Counted from the first letter of the stretch, positions 48,716 to 59,610 are shown. The stretch: DNA of 64,000 bases from Parapristionchus giblindavisi (GCA_943737045.1 CALSFV010000205.1:698001-762000), one strand, 5' to 3'. Program-made: numbers and translations. Notes: a model not told the origin generated them from the sequence alone.

Positions 48716-48925
48716 CGAAGTGATGTACTGGTATATGACGCGCCCCGCCATTCCATCTCTCCTGGGTTCGATTCAAGGTCATAACACCACCTCCCCCACC
48801 AAGGCGCCCGAAAGGGGAATAGGTAGTGAGTAGATCAATCGGTAAAGTAGGTTTGAAGAAGAGATTATGCCCTCTGCACTGAATTGGCCTTGAATTATCA
48901 CTGGCCTAGCAGTGATAATTCATAT
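48716..48925 (+). mobile_element. tRNA-related SINE-like repeat
   Basis: Starts with a tRNA-like segment (ACTGGTATATGACGCG, CTGGGTTCGATTC at 48766-48778), continues through a C-rich block and ends in GGCCTTGAATTATCACTG and a hairpin. The 3' end recurs at 17905-17950. It truncates the lustrin-like exon at about 48926. Confidence 0.55.
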
Positions 48926-50008
48926 GGCGGCAGAGATGGTACAACGGATGGGCGACTTGGAAGCAGGCTCGCGGCACAGGGCCTTTCCGTTGGGACAGAG
49001 CTCTGGAATAGTTTATTTCTTGATTGTATGTGAATTGATTAGATGATTGATTTACCTCCAGAGACGCAGCAATAGTAGCGATTGCGATGGGCGTGGAATC
49101 TGAAAATGTTTGATGAATCATTCCTTAAGTCCTGAATATAAGTCCTAAGTATTAAACCATAAGTATTAAGTCCAAAGTATTAAGTAATTAGTCGTAAGTC
49201 CTTACCGGCAGAGGTAGTTGTTGGGGCAGGAACCGTCAACGTTGATGAGACATTCACGTACGCTCATGTCGGCAGCGTTAACGTAGGCCTTCTCGCCCTC
49301 AGGGCACACATCTTAAGTAATACGAACTGAAGCACTTTGTTCAGCACAACTTAGTGGCATAGTGAGGGAGCGCAACCTCTCTCAATGACCTCTTCATTGC
49401 GCACACTATTTCTCTGTTCTCTAACAACGAGAGAGCGTAGACCGTTGAAGAGACCATTGACAAAGTTTTCAGTCCCTTTAGTGGCAACTAAGCGACTTAG
49501 AACTTAAGTCCAGCTTAGGGTCTCGTAGGACAGGAGGCGCAACTAAGGACAGATTACAGCCATGCATGTTCGGTACGAAATAATAATTGGTAAATATTTT
49601 TTTAATTGAAAAAATCGTACTATCCCTACGTAGCTTGGTTCTCAACTTTGCAGGCGCTGCAGAGATAATTTATAATAACAATAAATCGATAAAAAATGGA
49701 TACGGTAAGTACAAAATTGGCCGGACTTATAAAAGGGGCGGAGCTTACTCATATTCGTGGCACCACAGCACACACTGTTGCCGCTAAGCTGATCGTAAGT
49801 GCACTGGAAGTTGGATGGGCAAGAATTCGAGACGGCGGCGTTACATTCATATGGCAGCTGAAAAGATCAAAGATCAAAGATCAGAAGCCAAAGATCAAAG
49901 ATCAAACCTGGGTACTGGGGTTGACGTAGGCGACATCTCCGGGCGAGCAAGCGGCAGAGAGACAGAAGTTGTTACACTGTTCCATCGTTGCGAAGTTGTT
50001 CAGATTGC
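48926..50008 (-). pseudogene. Partial Kunitz/lustrin-type Cys-rich protein gene
   Basis: Minus-strand exon-like blocks: 50008-49908 (GNLNNFATMEQCNNFC, the C-terminal end of a Kunitz domain, then ACSPGDVAYVN), 49311-49206 (CPEGEKAYV...CPNNYLC), 49099-49056 (FHAHRNRYYCC), 49002-48926 (LCPNGKALC...IRCTIS). CP.G, CP.NY.C and YYCC spacing fits the nematode lustrin Cys-rich repeat, found in secreted extracellular proteins alongside Kunitz domains. Splice phases agree for the first three blocks but not into the fourth, and the fourth runs into a SINE-like repeat with a stop. Upstream exons were not found; an RTE remnant lies there. A decayed or misassembled gene is most likely, though an intact gene with distant exons is possible. 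Confidence 0.6.
49312..49560. repeat. Unclassified repeat in an intron of the lustrin-like gene
   Basis: Contains CAACTTAGTGGCATAG, later mirrored as GTGGCAACTAAG, and CTCTCTCAATGACCTCTTC words resembling 60880-61010. Probably a MITE; limits unresolved. Confidence 0.4.
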
Positions 50009-50359
50009 CTAAAAATATGTAGTTCGTTGTATTGTAAATGAAATTTGTTCGATCCGTGTAGATCGAAAAGGTACAGTGATATGCCGTATTCAATAGTATC
50101 GGATTAGGGAAACTGAGTAAGGTGTGTGTTCCTAGTGCCAGCAAATTCATCTTCATATTAGTGATCATAAACATTTTGTGCGATAAATATGACATTTGCT
50201 TCGTATATGTTTCATCATTGTGTGATATACTTTTCCATTTGCGAAAACTTCAATAACATGTTCATAGTCAGATAGAAAAATAACCCTAATTATCAAGTTT
50301 CTTCATTTATCAAAGTACTATGCAATCATACTAAGGTACTATGCAATAATAAGGCACAA

Positions 50360-51030
50360 ATGAATCGATCGACCAAAAGAAAAATGGAGCGTTGGATGGT
50401 AGGCTGCACTGTGTTCGATCGTTTCTCTAATGAGCGGCTGCGGGGCTTGACTCTTGTTCAGGATTTCGTTCGTACGGCGCTGAAGAGGAAGTGGTTCTGG
50501 GTAGAGCTGGCTATTCGGTGGTTGCGGGCCCGCAATGGCTCGTAAAATCATTGCGGTCCCGCATCCTCGGAGAGAGGCGAGGGGGAGCGATTGCGGGCCC
50601 GCAATGGCATGCGGGCGCAAAAAAGTTCGCAACGTCACTTCTATAATATATATATGTGCGCGTCGTACACGCGACGGGTTTGAACGGGCGGCGGAGGCCG
50701 TGAGAATGGGCGTGGTCTCTATGCGGGCCCGCATCGCATTGCGGGCCCGCAATGGCATGCGGGCCATTGCGGGCCCGCACCCCGCATCCCGAATAGCCAA
50801 CTCTAGTTCTGGGTGCACAAACTCGCTAATGATGAGTGCCCGAAGTGGAGCCGATCAGTGATCGAATGGTTTCCTCGATGCAGGAGAAGAAAAGGGAGAC
50901 CCCCACAAGATGGAGCGACCTCTTTCGGAAGACTGTTGGATGCAACTTTATAAGCGAAACTAAGTGCAAGAATTGGAATTCCATGCACATCAGAGCCCTT
51001 GTCTATGCTAACTCTTGATAAATGTGTTAT
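50360..51030 (+). pseudogene. RTE-clade retrotransposon 3' fragment
   Basis: RKMERWMVGCTVFDRFSNER and FVRTALKRKWFW before the insertion at 50502, and HKLANDECPKWS, then GRPPQDGATSF after it, are RTE C-terminal motifs (cf. 5758-6597). Stops interrupt the frame. The 3' end fades near 51030. Confidence 0.8.
50502..50805. mobile_element. hAT-type MITE inserted in the RTE remnant
   Basis: TIRs TAGAGCTGGCTATTCGG and TAGAGTTGGCTATTCGG (inverted), flanked by GTTCTGGG on both sides (8 bp). The interior repeats GCGGGCCCGCAATGGC and ATTGCGG words, very GC-rich against an AT-rich background. Removing it rejoins the RTE frame, which confirms the limits. Confidence 0.92.
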
Positions 51031-51995
51031 AAATGAAACAAACATGAATTAAAACGAACGAACAAGTGTAAAATTAAAACTATTAGAACATGAAACAGAA
51101 AAAGATCAATTTCATCATTTTGGCAATTTTTTAAAAAATTTGCCATATCTCACCAAGTAATTGCCCAAAGATCAATATATTGTAGGATTATCACCTGTAA
51201 AAAATGGGAAAGATTCTACCTTAAGCAGTTTATGACGAAAAAACTGAAATATGATATAAGTCTACTGTATACCGTCTCAAGTGTTTCCCAACCGAACGAC
51301 ATACACTGGACCGACGCCTTTGGCGTAAGAAGACTAGTCATTCCTGACCTCGTATAACGTGATAAGAAGTACTGAATACCGTCCCGTACCATTCTTATAC
51401 AGGAATAAAATTATTTATTTTATTTGATACCGTCCAGGTGCAATCCAAAGACGAGGAGTAGTCGCATAGTTCAGTCTTGTCAAGAACAGAAGAGAAATAT
51501 GATTAAAACTGGCGAAAAACTAAATTACCGAGTAGGGAATGTCGTCGGATACTGCACCACAATTCACGATTGTCGTCGCTTAAATGATTTGTTTACAAAT
51601 TTCCCACTTTTTAAAAATGATCAATTTTGAAATAAAGGAGAAATATAATATGAAGAATCTATTGAGCACATTAAAAGTTTACATTCGAAATGGGAAAATA
51701 GTGAGAAAAATAATTTAATGTGACAATTGTTTTTTCGAAAATTGCCAATTCCAGCATTCATTCATCCATCCAAAAAGTCTCATTAGCAATAGTTTCTTAG
51801 AATTAGCCAAGGATTCTAATGCGCCCACTCCTGAATCTATTAGATTCGAAATAAACTTTTCAGGAAACGTCGTCAAACCGTTGTGTCGTCACCCCCCTGA
51901 AGCGAATTTTCAATTGGAAGGATATTCCATGTACCATTGAACTTCACTCATGGAGCCTGAAATTATCATACATAAAACCGAAAAATCCATTTTTG
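51031..51995. other. No gene seen
   Basis: AT-rich. Around 51260-51420 a degraded stretch ending ACAGGAATAAAATTATTTATTTT looks like the 3' end of another non-LTR element, but the coding remnant is too decayed to assign. Confidence 0.35.
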
Positions 51996-52200
51996 GTCGA
52001 TACCGCACCTATGTCGATTTTCTCAGATAGTGTGCTTTAACTACTTGCTTCTTGTATGTCCGGTAATATCATCCTTTCCCGGTGCCTAACCCGTCTTAAA
52101 ATACGTTAATACCTGGTCAACTTCCGACTCCAAGAAAGGCAAGAAGGAATCCCCCTTTCCACCACTTCCTGGTCCCCAGATCGACCCCCCCCCCCGGTAT
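51996..52200 (+). repeat. Dispersed 205-bp repeat, copy 2
   Basis: Same start (GATACCGCACCTATGTCG) and C-run end as 43135-43345, about nine-tenths identical by eye. Confidence 0.75.
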
Positions 52201-52224
52201 AAATTGCTATAAAAAGATTGAAAT

Positions 52225-52800
52225 GCCGGGGGCGATCATTTCGGCAACGATCATTTCGGCAACGGATCATAAATCTGTTGGGTTATGGCCTATGGCAACA
52301 AAAGTTGTATCATTGTTATCAGTGGGAGTGTACGGTATTGTGCTACCGTAACCGTCTGGAATCGCGAACTGATTTTTTTCAGTCGACCATGACCCGGGGT
52401 TCATAGTCCGAAGTCGAAAAATTCATGAAGGTTGGAGACCAAATACTAGTTGCCATTTTATCAATAGTTACCCAACTGTTATCTTTCTGGATACCATAAC
52501 CCGAACTACAGTAATCTAGCTGCCGTACCTTACAATATTGTAGCGAAAATGACGGCAAACCCCGATTCAATTACGGTAGTTCGGGTTACGGTATCCAGAA
52601 AGATAAAAGTTAGCTCACTATTGATAAAATGACAACTAGTATTTGGTCTTCAACCATCATGAATTTTTCGACTTCGGGCAATTTCTACCCTGAACCCCGG
52701 GTCATGGTCGACTGAAACAAAATCAGTTCGCGATTCCGGACGGTAGTCCAATACCGTACACCCCTACAGATAACAATGGTACAACTTTTGTTGAAATAGA
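52225..52800. repeat. Inverted repeat, CGGTATCCAGAAAG family
   Basis: GGCAACAAAAGTTGTATCAT...GATTTTTTTCAGTCGACC mirrored to GGTCGACTGAAACAAAATC...GGTACAACTTTTGTTG. Most complete copy of the family also seen at 25410 and 34170. Confidence 0.7.
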
Positions 52801-53557
52801 TCTTTGTTGTCATAATCCAGATCTTTTAGAATTCCAAACAACTGAACCATAACTAATAATAGGCAATATGAAAGACATACAGTAGCGACGAAAAGTATTC
52901 GCCCAAAACTTTACAATGTCATAACTTTTGACTCAGATGAGCAATCAGGCTCATGTTTTGGCACGATACTATAGTACTAGTGGACATCATAGCCTACTCC
53001 CGTTGTTATGATTCGTCGTCGTATTATTGTGTGGCGATCCTGGAACTTCTCAGTACTTTCTCCGCGATAATTATTTCTTCAGTTGGATTTTTCTGAGACT
53101 TGTTGTTAACAGTGTATGAACAACATTTACTGAGGAGTAGAATCCGCTATGTGATCCATTCGAGCTAACTCATTCCTCAGAGAAAATCGAAATTTCCGGC
53201 ACCCCTGAAAATGGGCAAAAATGCCATAACTCTGTGTTCTGAGAAGCTGCAGCCCCCAAACTTGGCAGAGATAATAGCCCTTGAGTGCTACAAAACTTAG
53301 TCCAGTATGAGCCCAATTTATTTTTCTCATTTTTCGAGGTATGTGAAGTACCTGGTCGGATTTAATTTCGATTCAGTTCAACGGCAAGATGTCAATGTAA
53401 GAATGGAGATAAAGAGGATAGGAGGGGGGGGACATCGATAGAAAACAATTAGAGTAAATGTTCGTTAAACTTTTTCTAGAGAATGTCAGAGGAGTAATGG
53501 TGATTCCATATAGGTGAAGCATAATCATGGAGAGTGAGAACAGAAGCATTGTAACTA
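52801..53557. other. No gene seen
   Basis: Unique-looking sequence with no supported exon or terminal repeat; a G run sits at 53424-53431. Confidence 0.35.
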
Positions 53558-53640
53558 CTCCGGTATTTTTTTTGCTCGCGGGGCACACCGTTGAGAGGCC
53601 AAATCTCGCGGAGTACACCGCGATGTACACCACGGTATGG
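53558..53640 (+). mobile_element. Fragment of the CTCCGGTATTTTTT GC-rich MITE
   Basis: CTCCGGTATTTTTTTTGCTC followed by GGGGCACACCG and CACCGCGATGTACACC as in 24784-25078, then lost. Confidence 0.65.
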
Positions 53641-54250
53641 AACTATCGTACAACGAACTCCAAACACACGGGGAGAAAAAAATTGTCTGCTTGACATGCT
53701 GCGCTGTAAGAAAACCCTTAAATACAAGAATTTGAAACCGTTACATTTAAGGTTTTGAACCTTTACGGTTTTGTAACCAGTATTTAAGAGACCGGCTCGG
53801 TAAGACTCGAGCATGGTCCGGACATTCGCGAGGACTTTCGATCTGGCCCTCAATACTTTCATCATAGACACATACCGGGGGCAGACCGATGAAAGTAATA
53901 GTGAAAATGCCCTGCGGCTCAAACCCGGCTCACATATGTCACATAAATTGAAAAATTGAAAAATTCATAACTTTCCAATCTTGATAGCTAGGATTTTTAT
54001 TTCTTTTTATTGGTGAATAACATGTCGTGCACTATTATAAACACAGCTGAGCAGTTATTTCATATTGTTCTGAATATGTTTTTTCGTGTGTTTTCAGAGT
54101 CATCGAGAATTGCTACCGAATGTGAGATATGGTTAAATTGCAAAATCGAAAATTAAATTTCTTGAAATTCGCAAGATTAAGAGTTAGCCTTATTATGTCA
54201 TTTTACTCGTAGTGATGCGCGTACACATGAAAAATATACAAATAGACTCA
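53641..54250. other. No gene seen
   Basis: The minus-strand 148-aa frame through here lacks codon or domain support. Inverted TTTAAGGTTTTGAACC and GGTTTTGTAACC words near 53745-53785 suggest a small repeat. Confidence 0.35.
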
Positions 54251-55319
54251 GGGGTGGTATTCTTTCGTCGATTTCGGCAATGCCGAAATTTTCGGCGTGC
54301 CGAAATATTTCGCGACATGCCGAAATATTTAAGGAAGTGTTGAAAATGATCACACTTGTTTCGCAAAAGACACAAGTTTAAGAGGGGCATGAACCACCGA
54401 CCATTCGCATGACAACTTATGAATCAACCACTAGGCTATGTTGTTTTCTTTCATTCTCAATCGTTTCTCTTCCTAGTACCTAAAATTATTGTTTGTCATT
54501 CATTTCGATTTTCATTCGTCATTTCACTCGTTCTTTCCTTCGCTTGTCGGTTGATCAAAATGCTGATGTTTGCCGCTCGGAGTAAGTAGACATATATGAG
54601 GCCGTTTGCGTAAGAATCGACTAATATCAGTGAAATCTGGCACAGTCAAAAAATCAAAATTTGTAGATTGGGGTTCTCAAGGGTGCTGATGACGATGCTC
54701 ATGTTCATTTTGCACCTAGATCCACCGTTGAGGCCAGACGACGTCGCGTTGAAATAGCACTTTTAGTCATTTCTCTTCACACGACGATGCTAAAATTTCC
54801 AGACTATACCCTCCGGGGCAGAATTCGATGGCGATCACGCCTGTCTAATTCATTTTTCGTGAAAAAGTTTCAGAAATTCTGAAAAATGGAATTTCTCTTA
54901 AAAACAAAAGTGTATTTTGCTTGATACACAGATCGGACCGGAATGACTCCAGGACCCCGTAGAAAAAATTTCAGCCAATTTGCTCCCGCGAAATTCGAGA
55001 AAATCATCTTTAAGCGTAGTCATTTTGCCGTTGAAGTGGAGGCAAGAGGCGAGAGAGTGTGTTGGTGCGAGAGAGCAGAGAGGCAGGTGAGGCGACATGG
55101 GAAGGAAGGGGGGGGGGTGGAAGTGGTTGCTTCCCTTCAACTTTCTCTGCTCTCTCACACCACCACACTCTCTCGCCTCTTGCTTTTTATTTCAACGGCA
55201 AAATGACGACACTTAAAGTTGATTTTCTCGAATTTCGCGGGAGCAAATTGGCTGAAATTTTTTCTATGTGGTCCTGAAGTCATTCCGGTCCGATCTGTGT
55301 ATCAAGCAAAAGTTATCCT

Positions 55320-55797
55320 TCCCAGTCGCGGAGCCCAGCTTACGTTCCTTCGTGGATCTAGCAAGATCCGTGATCATAGTGCCTACTCTGGTATTTTGCC
55401 ACTTAAAGTCTACTTAAACTACGTCACAGACTTTAAGTAGACTTTAAGTAAACTTTAAGTGAAAGAACATTTGATGAAATGCATTACAGTATACCACACC
55501 ACTTTAAGTAGACTTACGTCTCACTTTAAGTTTACTTAAAGTCTACTTAAAGTGGGAAAGTTTAAGTAGACTTTAAGTGGCAAAATACCAGAGTATGACA
55601 AAGTATACGTTCGTCCCTCCCTCACTGCTGAACAGCGTAGGGAGGCGTTCGAACTGAGGCAGAAGCGGAACGAGTTAAATAAGCAGGGTAATGGACTGTG
55701 GGTGGTCTTCGATGGAAGACTTATTAGGAAGAACGAGCTGGACATGGCTAAGGCAGATAAGAAAGCCCGCCCTTCTGGTCTTTCTCGCCCCCTTTAA
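55320..55797 (+). pseudogene. ORF1 3' part of the retrotransposon, split by a MITE
   Basis: PSRGAQLTFLRGSSKIRDHS (55320 on), the MITE at 55386-55593, then DKVYVRPSLTAEQRREAFEL and LWVVFDGRLIRKNEL to a stop at 55795-55797. VYVRPSLT.EQR and a basic end are common in ORF1 C-termini of nematode non-LTR elements. The 5' end is missing. Confidence 0.7.
55386..55593. mobile_element. CTCTGGTATTTTG TA MITE inside ORF1
   Basis: CTCTGGTATTTTGCCACTTA and mirror, TA on both sides (55384-55385, 55594-55595), palindromic AAGTCTACTTAAAG interior. Removing it plus one TA rejoins the ORF1 frame. Confidence 0.92.
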
Positions 55798-58607
55798 ATG
55801 ATGATGCTAGTCCATATTCCGCTCACTTATCTTGTGTCTATTACAACTGTCGATCAATATCAAATAAACTCGTTGCTTTCCGATCTTTCCTTTCTACCTC
55901 AACCCCTGATCTGGTCTTTTGTACCGAAACCTGGCTCACTCCACGTATCCCGTCTAACTTATTGATTGGTTCCCTGCCTTACATTGTCCTTCGCAACGAC
56001 CGCAAAACACGCGGTGGCGGAGTGTCTATCCTTCTTCTAGATCACCTTTCTTATTCCGTAGTTACCCCATCACATCCTGATTGTGAAACAATTTGCATTG
56101 ACCTTATGACCAATAATTCCCATTTTGTTCGACTTTGCTTAGTATATCGCCCTCCTTCTTATTCCACTACTAGAACTGAATTATTGATCGATCATTTGAC
56201 CCATCTCGCTTCTTCCTCACCTCATCCATTTGTTCTTATTGGTGATTTCAATAGTGATTCTCTTTCTCCTCCCAGCACTCCCTCAGATAAACTTCTCTCT
56301 TCTTTCCTCTCATCGTCCACCCTGGTACATACCCATAAATTCCCAACTAGAGATATCCGTTCTATCGATTGGATTTGTTCGACCGATCACTCGATAATCT
56401 CGTCCATTGATCTCATTCCCCCATTTGTCACTTCTGATCATAATGGAATACCATTTAATCTTTCATCGAACCATCTTCCTCCTGTCCATTCTCTTGTTAG
56501 GGATTTCGCACGAGCTGATTTTGATTCCATATCCAACTATCTCTCCTCAATTGATTGGCTATCTCTTTTCAATGACTGCACACACATAGACCAAGTATAT
56601 GATGTATTATGCTCCCATGTACATAGTTCAATCGATTCATATGTTCCCTACCGTACTCCACGTAGTACCATATCCTCTTACCCGCCCCATATCCGTCGTG
56701 TTATTAATCATAGAAATGCCCTTTTCCATAAGATTTCCATCCCTAGCGTTCGTTTTCTCTTTGATAAGGCAAGCAAAGACCTGTTGTCGCTAATCAATAA
56801 GTGGAATCGTTATTGTGAACGTAAGAAATTGTCTCGTACTCGAGACCTGTTTCGTCATATTGCTTCCCTCACCAGATCCAAAACCAAATACCCACACACA
56901 TTGATTGATTCACTTGGTAATAAGTTCACTGACAACGATGCGAAAGCCAACCTCCTTGCTGTTGAATTCTCGTCTCACTTTGTTATTGATGATGGTATCC
57001 TTCCAACTTTGTCTTCCCTCCCCTCATCTACCAGTCTGTCTCATTTCACATTTTTCCCTTTCGAAATCACACGTGCATTGCGCAAACTTAAGCCTTCATG
57101 CAGCACTGGTTATGACCAGATCCCACAAATAGTTTTCAATCGTTGTGCGTCTGCTTTGTCCTTACCACTTGCCGATATTTTCAATCTTAGCTTAAATACT
57201 GGTACTGTCCCATCCCTATGGAAACATTCACTTATCACCCCTATTCCCAAACCACACAAAGACCCGTCTATCCCCTCTTCATACCGACCAATTTCCATAT
57301 TATCTCCTGCCTCCAAAACCATGGAAAGACTGATCAAAGTCAAGCTTCTTCCTTTTCTTCTCGATAACAATGTCATTCCATCCTATCAACACGGTTTCCG
57401 TCCCAAAGCTTCGGTTTTGTCTAATTTATTGTTGTCTCAGAACGATTGGACTCGTGCACTTTCAAATGGTTTATCCACTGATATTGTATACTTAGATTTC
57501 TCCTCTGCTTTTGATACTGTTTCACACACTAAGCTCATCGCTAAATGTAATCATTACGGAATATCTGGTCATCTACTAGCTTGGATCTCTTCCTTCCTTT
57601 CTGATCGTGTTTTCTCTGTTAAACTTGATGATGTCACCTCCAATATCTATCCTGTTCATTCGGGAGTTCCCCAAGGATCGGTCTTAGGACCTATTCTCTT
57701 CATTCTTTACATAGCTGATCTTTCATCTTGTCTCACATCCTACCCTGATGTACGCATTCAATCATACGCTGATGATATCAAATTATATATTTCTTATGAT
57801 AAGTCTTCCCGCCCCCATATGACCTCACAATTCCAATCTGCTCTTGATGATATCTATAATTGGACTGTTTCTAATCAGTTATCACTATCTCTTCCCAAAT
57901 GTAACATTGTTCATGTAGGTTCCCCATCTCTTGTCTCCCACTATTCCATTAATTCAAATTTTCTATCTATTCTTCCCCAAGTACGTGACTTAGGAGTTCA
58001 AATTGTCTCGTCACTAAGACCTACTGCATCGATTGACGATAGAATATCCAAGGCCCAAATAGCACTTCATCTTCTCCTTAAAGTTGTCTCTGTTAACTCT
58101 GCTGAAATTCTTGTTAAATGTTACTCTACATATGTTCTCCCCCATCTTTCTGTTGCATCTTCTTTCTGGTATCCTATTACTTCTAAAGACAATCGCAAAC
58201 TTGAGAAAGTTCAAAAGCTCTTCACTCGAATCTTGTTCTACCGTTGTTTCAATGTCTCATCCTATTCTTCTCTTCCTTCCTATAAAGATCGACTGAGGGT
58301 ACTATCGATGAGGCCACTTAATGAAATGAGAGTTATTCATGATCTGCTTTTCGCTAGAAAAGTACTATATGGTGACAGTATCATTAATAAAAGTGATATG
58401 TTCACTTTTCGTCTTACACGTTCTCGCACATACTCATTTGGTACTGACATTGAATTCACAAAGAACAACATTAGATATAATTCATTTCCTTTGAGAGTTT
58501 GTCGTTGGTTGAATATTCTCCCATCTAGTATACATAGTGCACACTCATTTTCTGAATTCAAAAGTAGATTGCTCAACAGTGATTACCCATCTTTATTTTC
58601 GGCCTGA
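55761..58607 (+). CDS. Non-LTR retrotransposon ORF2: endonuclease and reverse transcriptase
   Basis: Open without a stop from 55761 to the TGA at 58605-58607, about 948 codons. The N-terminus has CVYYNCRSISNK and FCTETWL of an APE-type endonuclease; counting from 55962, GDFN is at residue 94 and SDHN at 158, both catalytic endonuclease motifs. The reverse transcriptase follows: PIPKPHKDPSIPSSYRPIS (429-447), YLDFSSAFD (510), HSGVPQGSVLGP (567) and the catalytic YADD (602). The C-terminal FPLRVCRWLNILPSSI segment is typical of CR1/Rex/jockey-like proteins. All catalytic residues seen are intact. There is no in-frame ATG before the endonuclease; the frame overlaps the ORF1 end at CCCCCTTTAAATG. 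Confidence 0.9.
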   Translation, partial: ESPPFWSFSPPLNDDASPYSAHLSCVYYNCRSISNKLVAFRSFLSTSTPDLVFCTETWLTPRIPSNLLIGSLPYIVLRNDRKTRGGGVSILLLDHLSYSVVTPSHPDCETICIDLMTNNSHFVRLCLVYRPPSYSTTRTELLIDHLTHLASSSPHPFVLIGDFNSDSLSPPSTPSDKLLSSFLSSSTLVHTHKFPTRDIRSIDWICSTDHSIISSIDLIPPFVTSDHNGIPFNLSSNHLPPVHSLVRDFARADFDSISNYLSSIDWLSLFNDCTHIDQVYDVLCSHVHSSIDSYVPYRTPRSTISSYPPHIRRVINHRNALFHKISIPSVRFLFDKASKDLLSLINKWNRYCERKKLSRTRDLFRHIASLTRSKTKYPHTLIDSLGNKFTDNDAKANLLAVEFSSHFVIDDGILPTLSSLPSSTSLSHFTFFPFEITRALRKLKPSCSTGYDQIPQIVFNRCASALSLPLADIFNLSLNTGTVPSLWKHSLITPIPKPHKDPSIPSSYRPISILSPASKTMERLIKVKLLPFLLDNNVIPSYQHGFRPKASVLSNLLLSQNDWTRALSNGLSTDIVYLDFSSAFDTVSHTKLIAKCNHYGISGHLLAWISSFLSDRVFSVKLDDVTSNIYPVHSGVPQGSVLGPILFILYIADLSSCLTSYPDVRIQSYADDIKLYISYDKSSRPHMTSQFQSALDDIYNWTVSNQLSLSLPKCNIVHVGSPSLVSHYSINSNFLSILPQVRDLGVQIVSSLRPTASIDDRISKAQIALHLLLKVVSVNSAEILVKCYSTYVLPHLSVASSFWYPITSKDNRKLEKVQKLFTRILFYRCFNVSSYSSLPSYKDRLRVLSMRPLNEMRVIHDLLFARKVLYGDSIINKSDMFTFRLTRSRTYSFGTDIEFTKNNIRYNSFPLRVCRWLNILPSSIHSAHSFSEFKSRLLNSDYPSLFSA

Positions 58608-59610
58608 ATTTTGATCCCTCACAGTAACCCTGTAGCTCCTATCATTTCCCAGTTGCGTCTCCATTGTGACATGTTGTCTTCGAGATTCTCAATTATCATC
58701 GACTACATACTGGTTCTCTCCCCAGTCGACACAAGAATACTATATCCTCCATCTGTTCATACTATCATACTATTCTATGTGAAGACATTAATCGATCCGA
58801 TGATTTGAGAGGGACAACTAGCTCGCATGAGACAACCCCCCTTCTTACCCCATATTCGCTCTTTTCACACTTTTAATCATTATCATTTTTTGTTGAGAGT
58901 CCTTATTATGTTATTTATTATCTTATTTTCTTCATTCGACTGTCCCGTTCATGCGCGAGCATGTGATAAATATAAATATAAATATATATTTTATCTTTTA
59001 AGAGAAATTCCATTTTTCAAAATTTCTGAAATTTTTTCACGAAAAATGAATTAGACAGGTGTGATCGCCATCGAATTCTGCCCCGGAGGGGATAGTCACC
59101 AAATTTTAGCATCATCGTGTGACGAGAAATGACTAAAAACGCTATTTCAACGCGACGTCGTCTAGCCTCAGCGGTGGCTCTAGGTGAAAAATGTACATGA
59201 GCATCGTCATCAGCACACTTGAGAACCCCAAACAACAAATTTTGATTTTTTGACTGTGCCGGCACTTAGTCGAGTCTTACGCAAACGGCCTCATATAAAA
59301 TGAATCAACCACCGCTGAGGGTAAGCACAAATACAGAAAATGTAATAAAAGCCGCACGAGGAAAAAAATGAATAGCTAAAATGAAAACGACATGCCGAAA
59401 TTCCACTGTTCCCCCCTTCATATATTTAGGGATTCCAAAAAGTGCGCCGAATTTTTCTATTACAAAATAGGAATCATTTCGCCAACATTTCGGCATTCGG
59501 AACGTCGTTCTCATTTTCTGCAGACCGCTTATAGCGTGTGTGCGAAATAAATTTCGGAATGCCGAAAAATATTTCGGCAGATGCCGAAATTGAGAAAAGA
59601 ATACCACCCC

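Larger units (their letters stand above)
55313..58999 (+). mobile_element. CR1/Rex-like non-LTR retrotransposon, 5'-truncated
   Basis: The inserted segment begins mid-ORF1, contains an intact long ORF2 and ends in a 3' region with ATAAATATAAAT repeats and no poly(A), as in CR1/RTE-type elements. It lands in the right arm of the GAGGCC element with loss of a few bases and no clear target duplication. Confidence 0.85.
54598..59292. mobile_element. GAGGCC-family element, ATAT duplication, split by a retrotransposon
   Basis: GAGGCCGTTTGCGTAAGAAT at the left and GTCTTACGCAAACGGCCTC at the right, ATAT on both sides. The arms 54840-54990 and 55215-55312 plus 59000-59090 pair with each other, so the break at 55312/59000 is clearly an insertion site. 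Confidence 0.85.
54251..59610. mobile_element. hAT-like MITE interrupted by nested elements
   Basis: Left GGGGTGGTATTCTTTCGTCG and right mirror (GAGAAAAGAATACCACCCC), with AGACTCA before and AGACTACA after (an 8-bp duplication if one A was lost). Subterminal arms are TTTCGGCA/TGCCGAAA words. It contains a tRNA-like cassette on the minus strand (about 54445-54385) and the GAGGCC element at 54598-59292. Without insertions it would be about 665 bp. Confidence 0.7.

Noticed and set aside
50339..50861. Proteins of 89-159 aa on both strands
   Set aside because: They run across a GC-rich hAT MITE inserted into an RTE remnant.
53476..53922. A 148-aa minus-strand protein
   Set aside because: No splice or domain support, and part of it is a MITE fragment.
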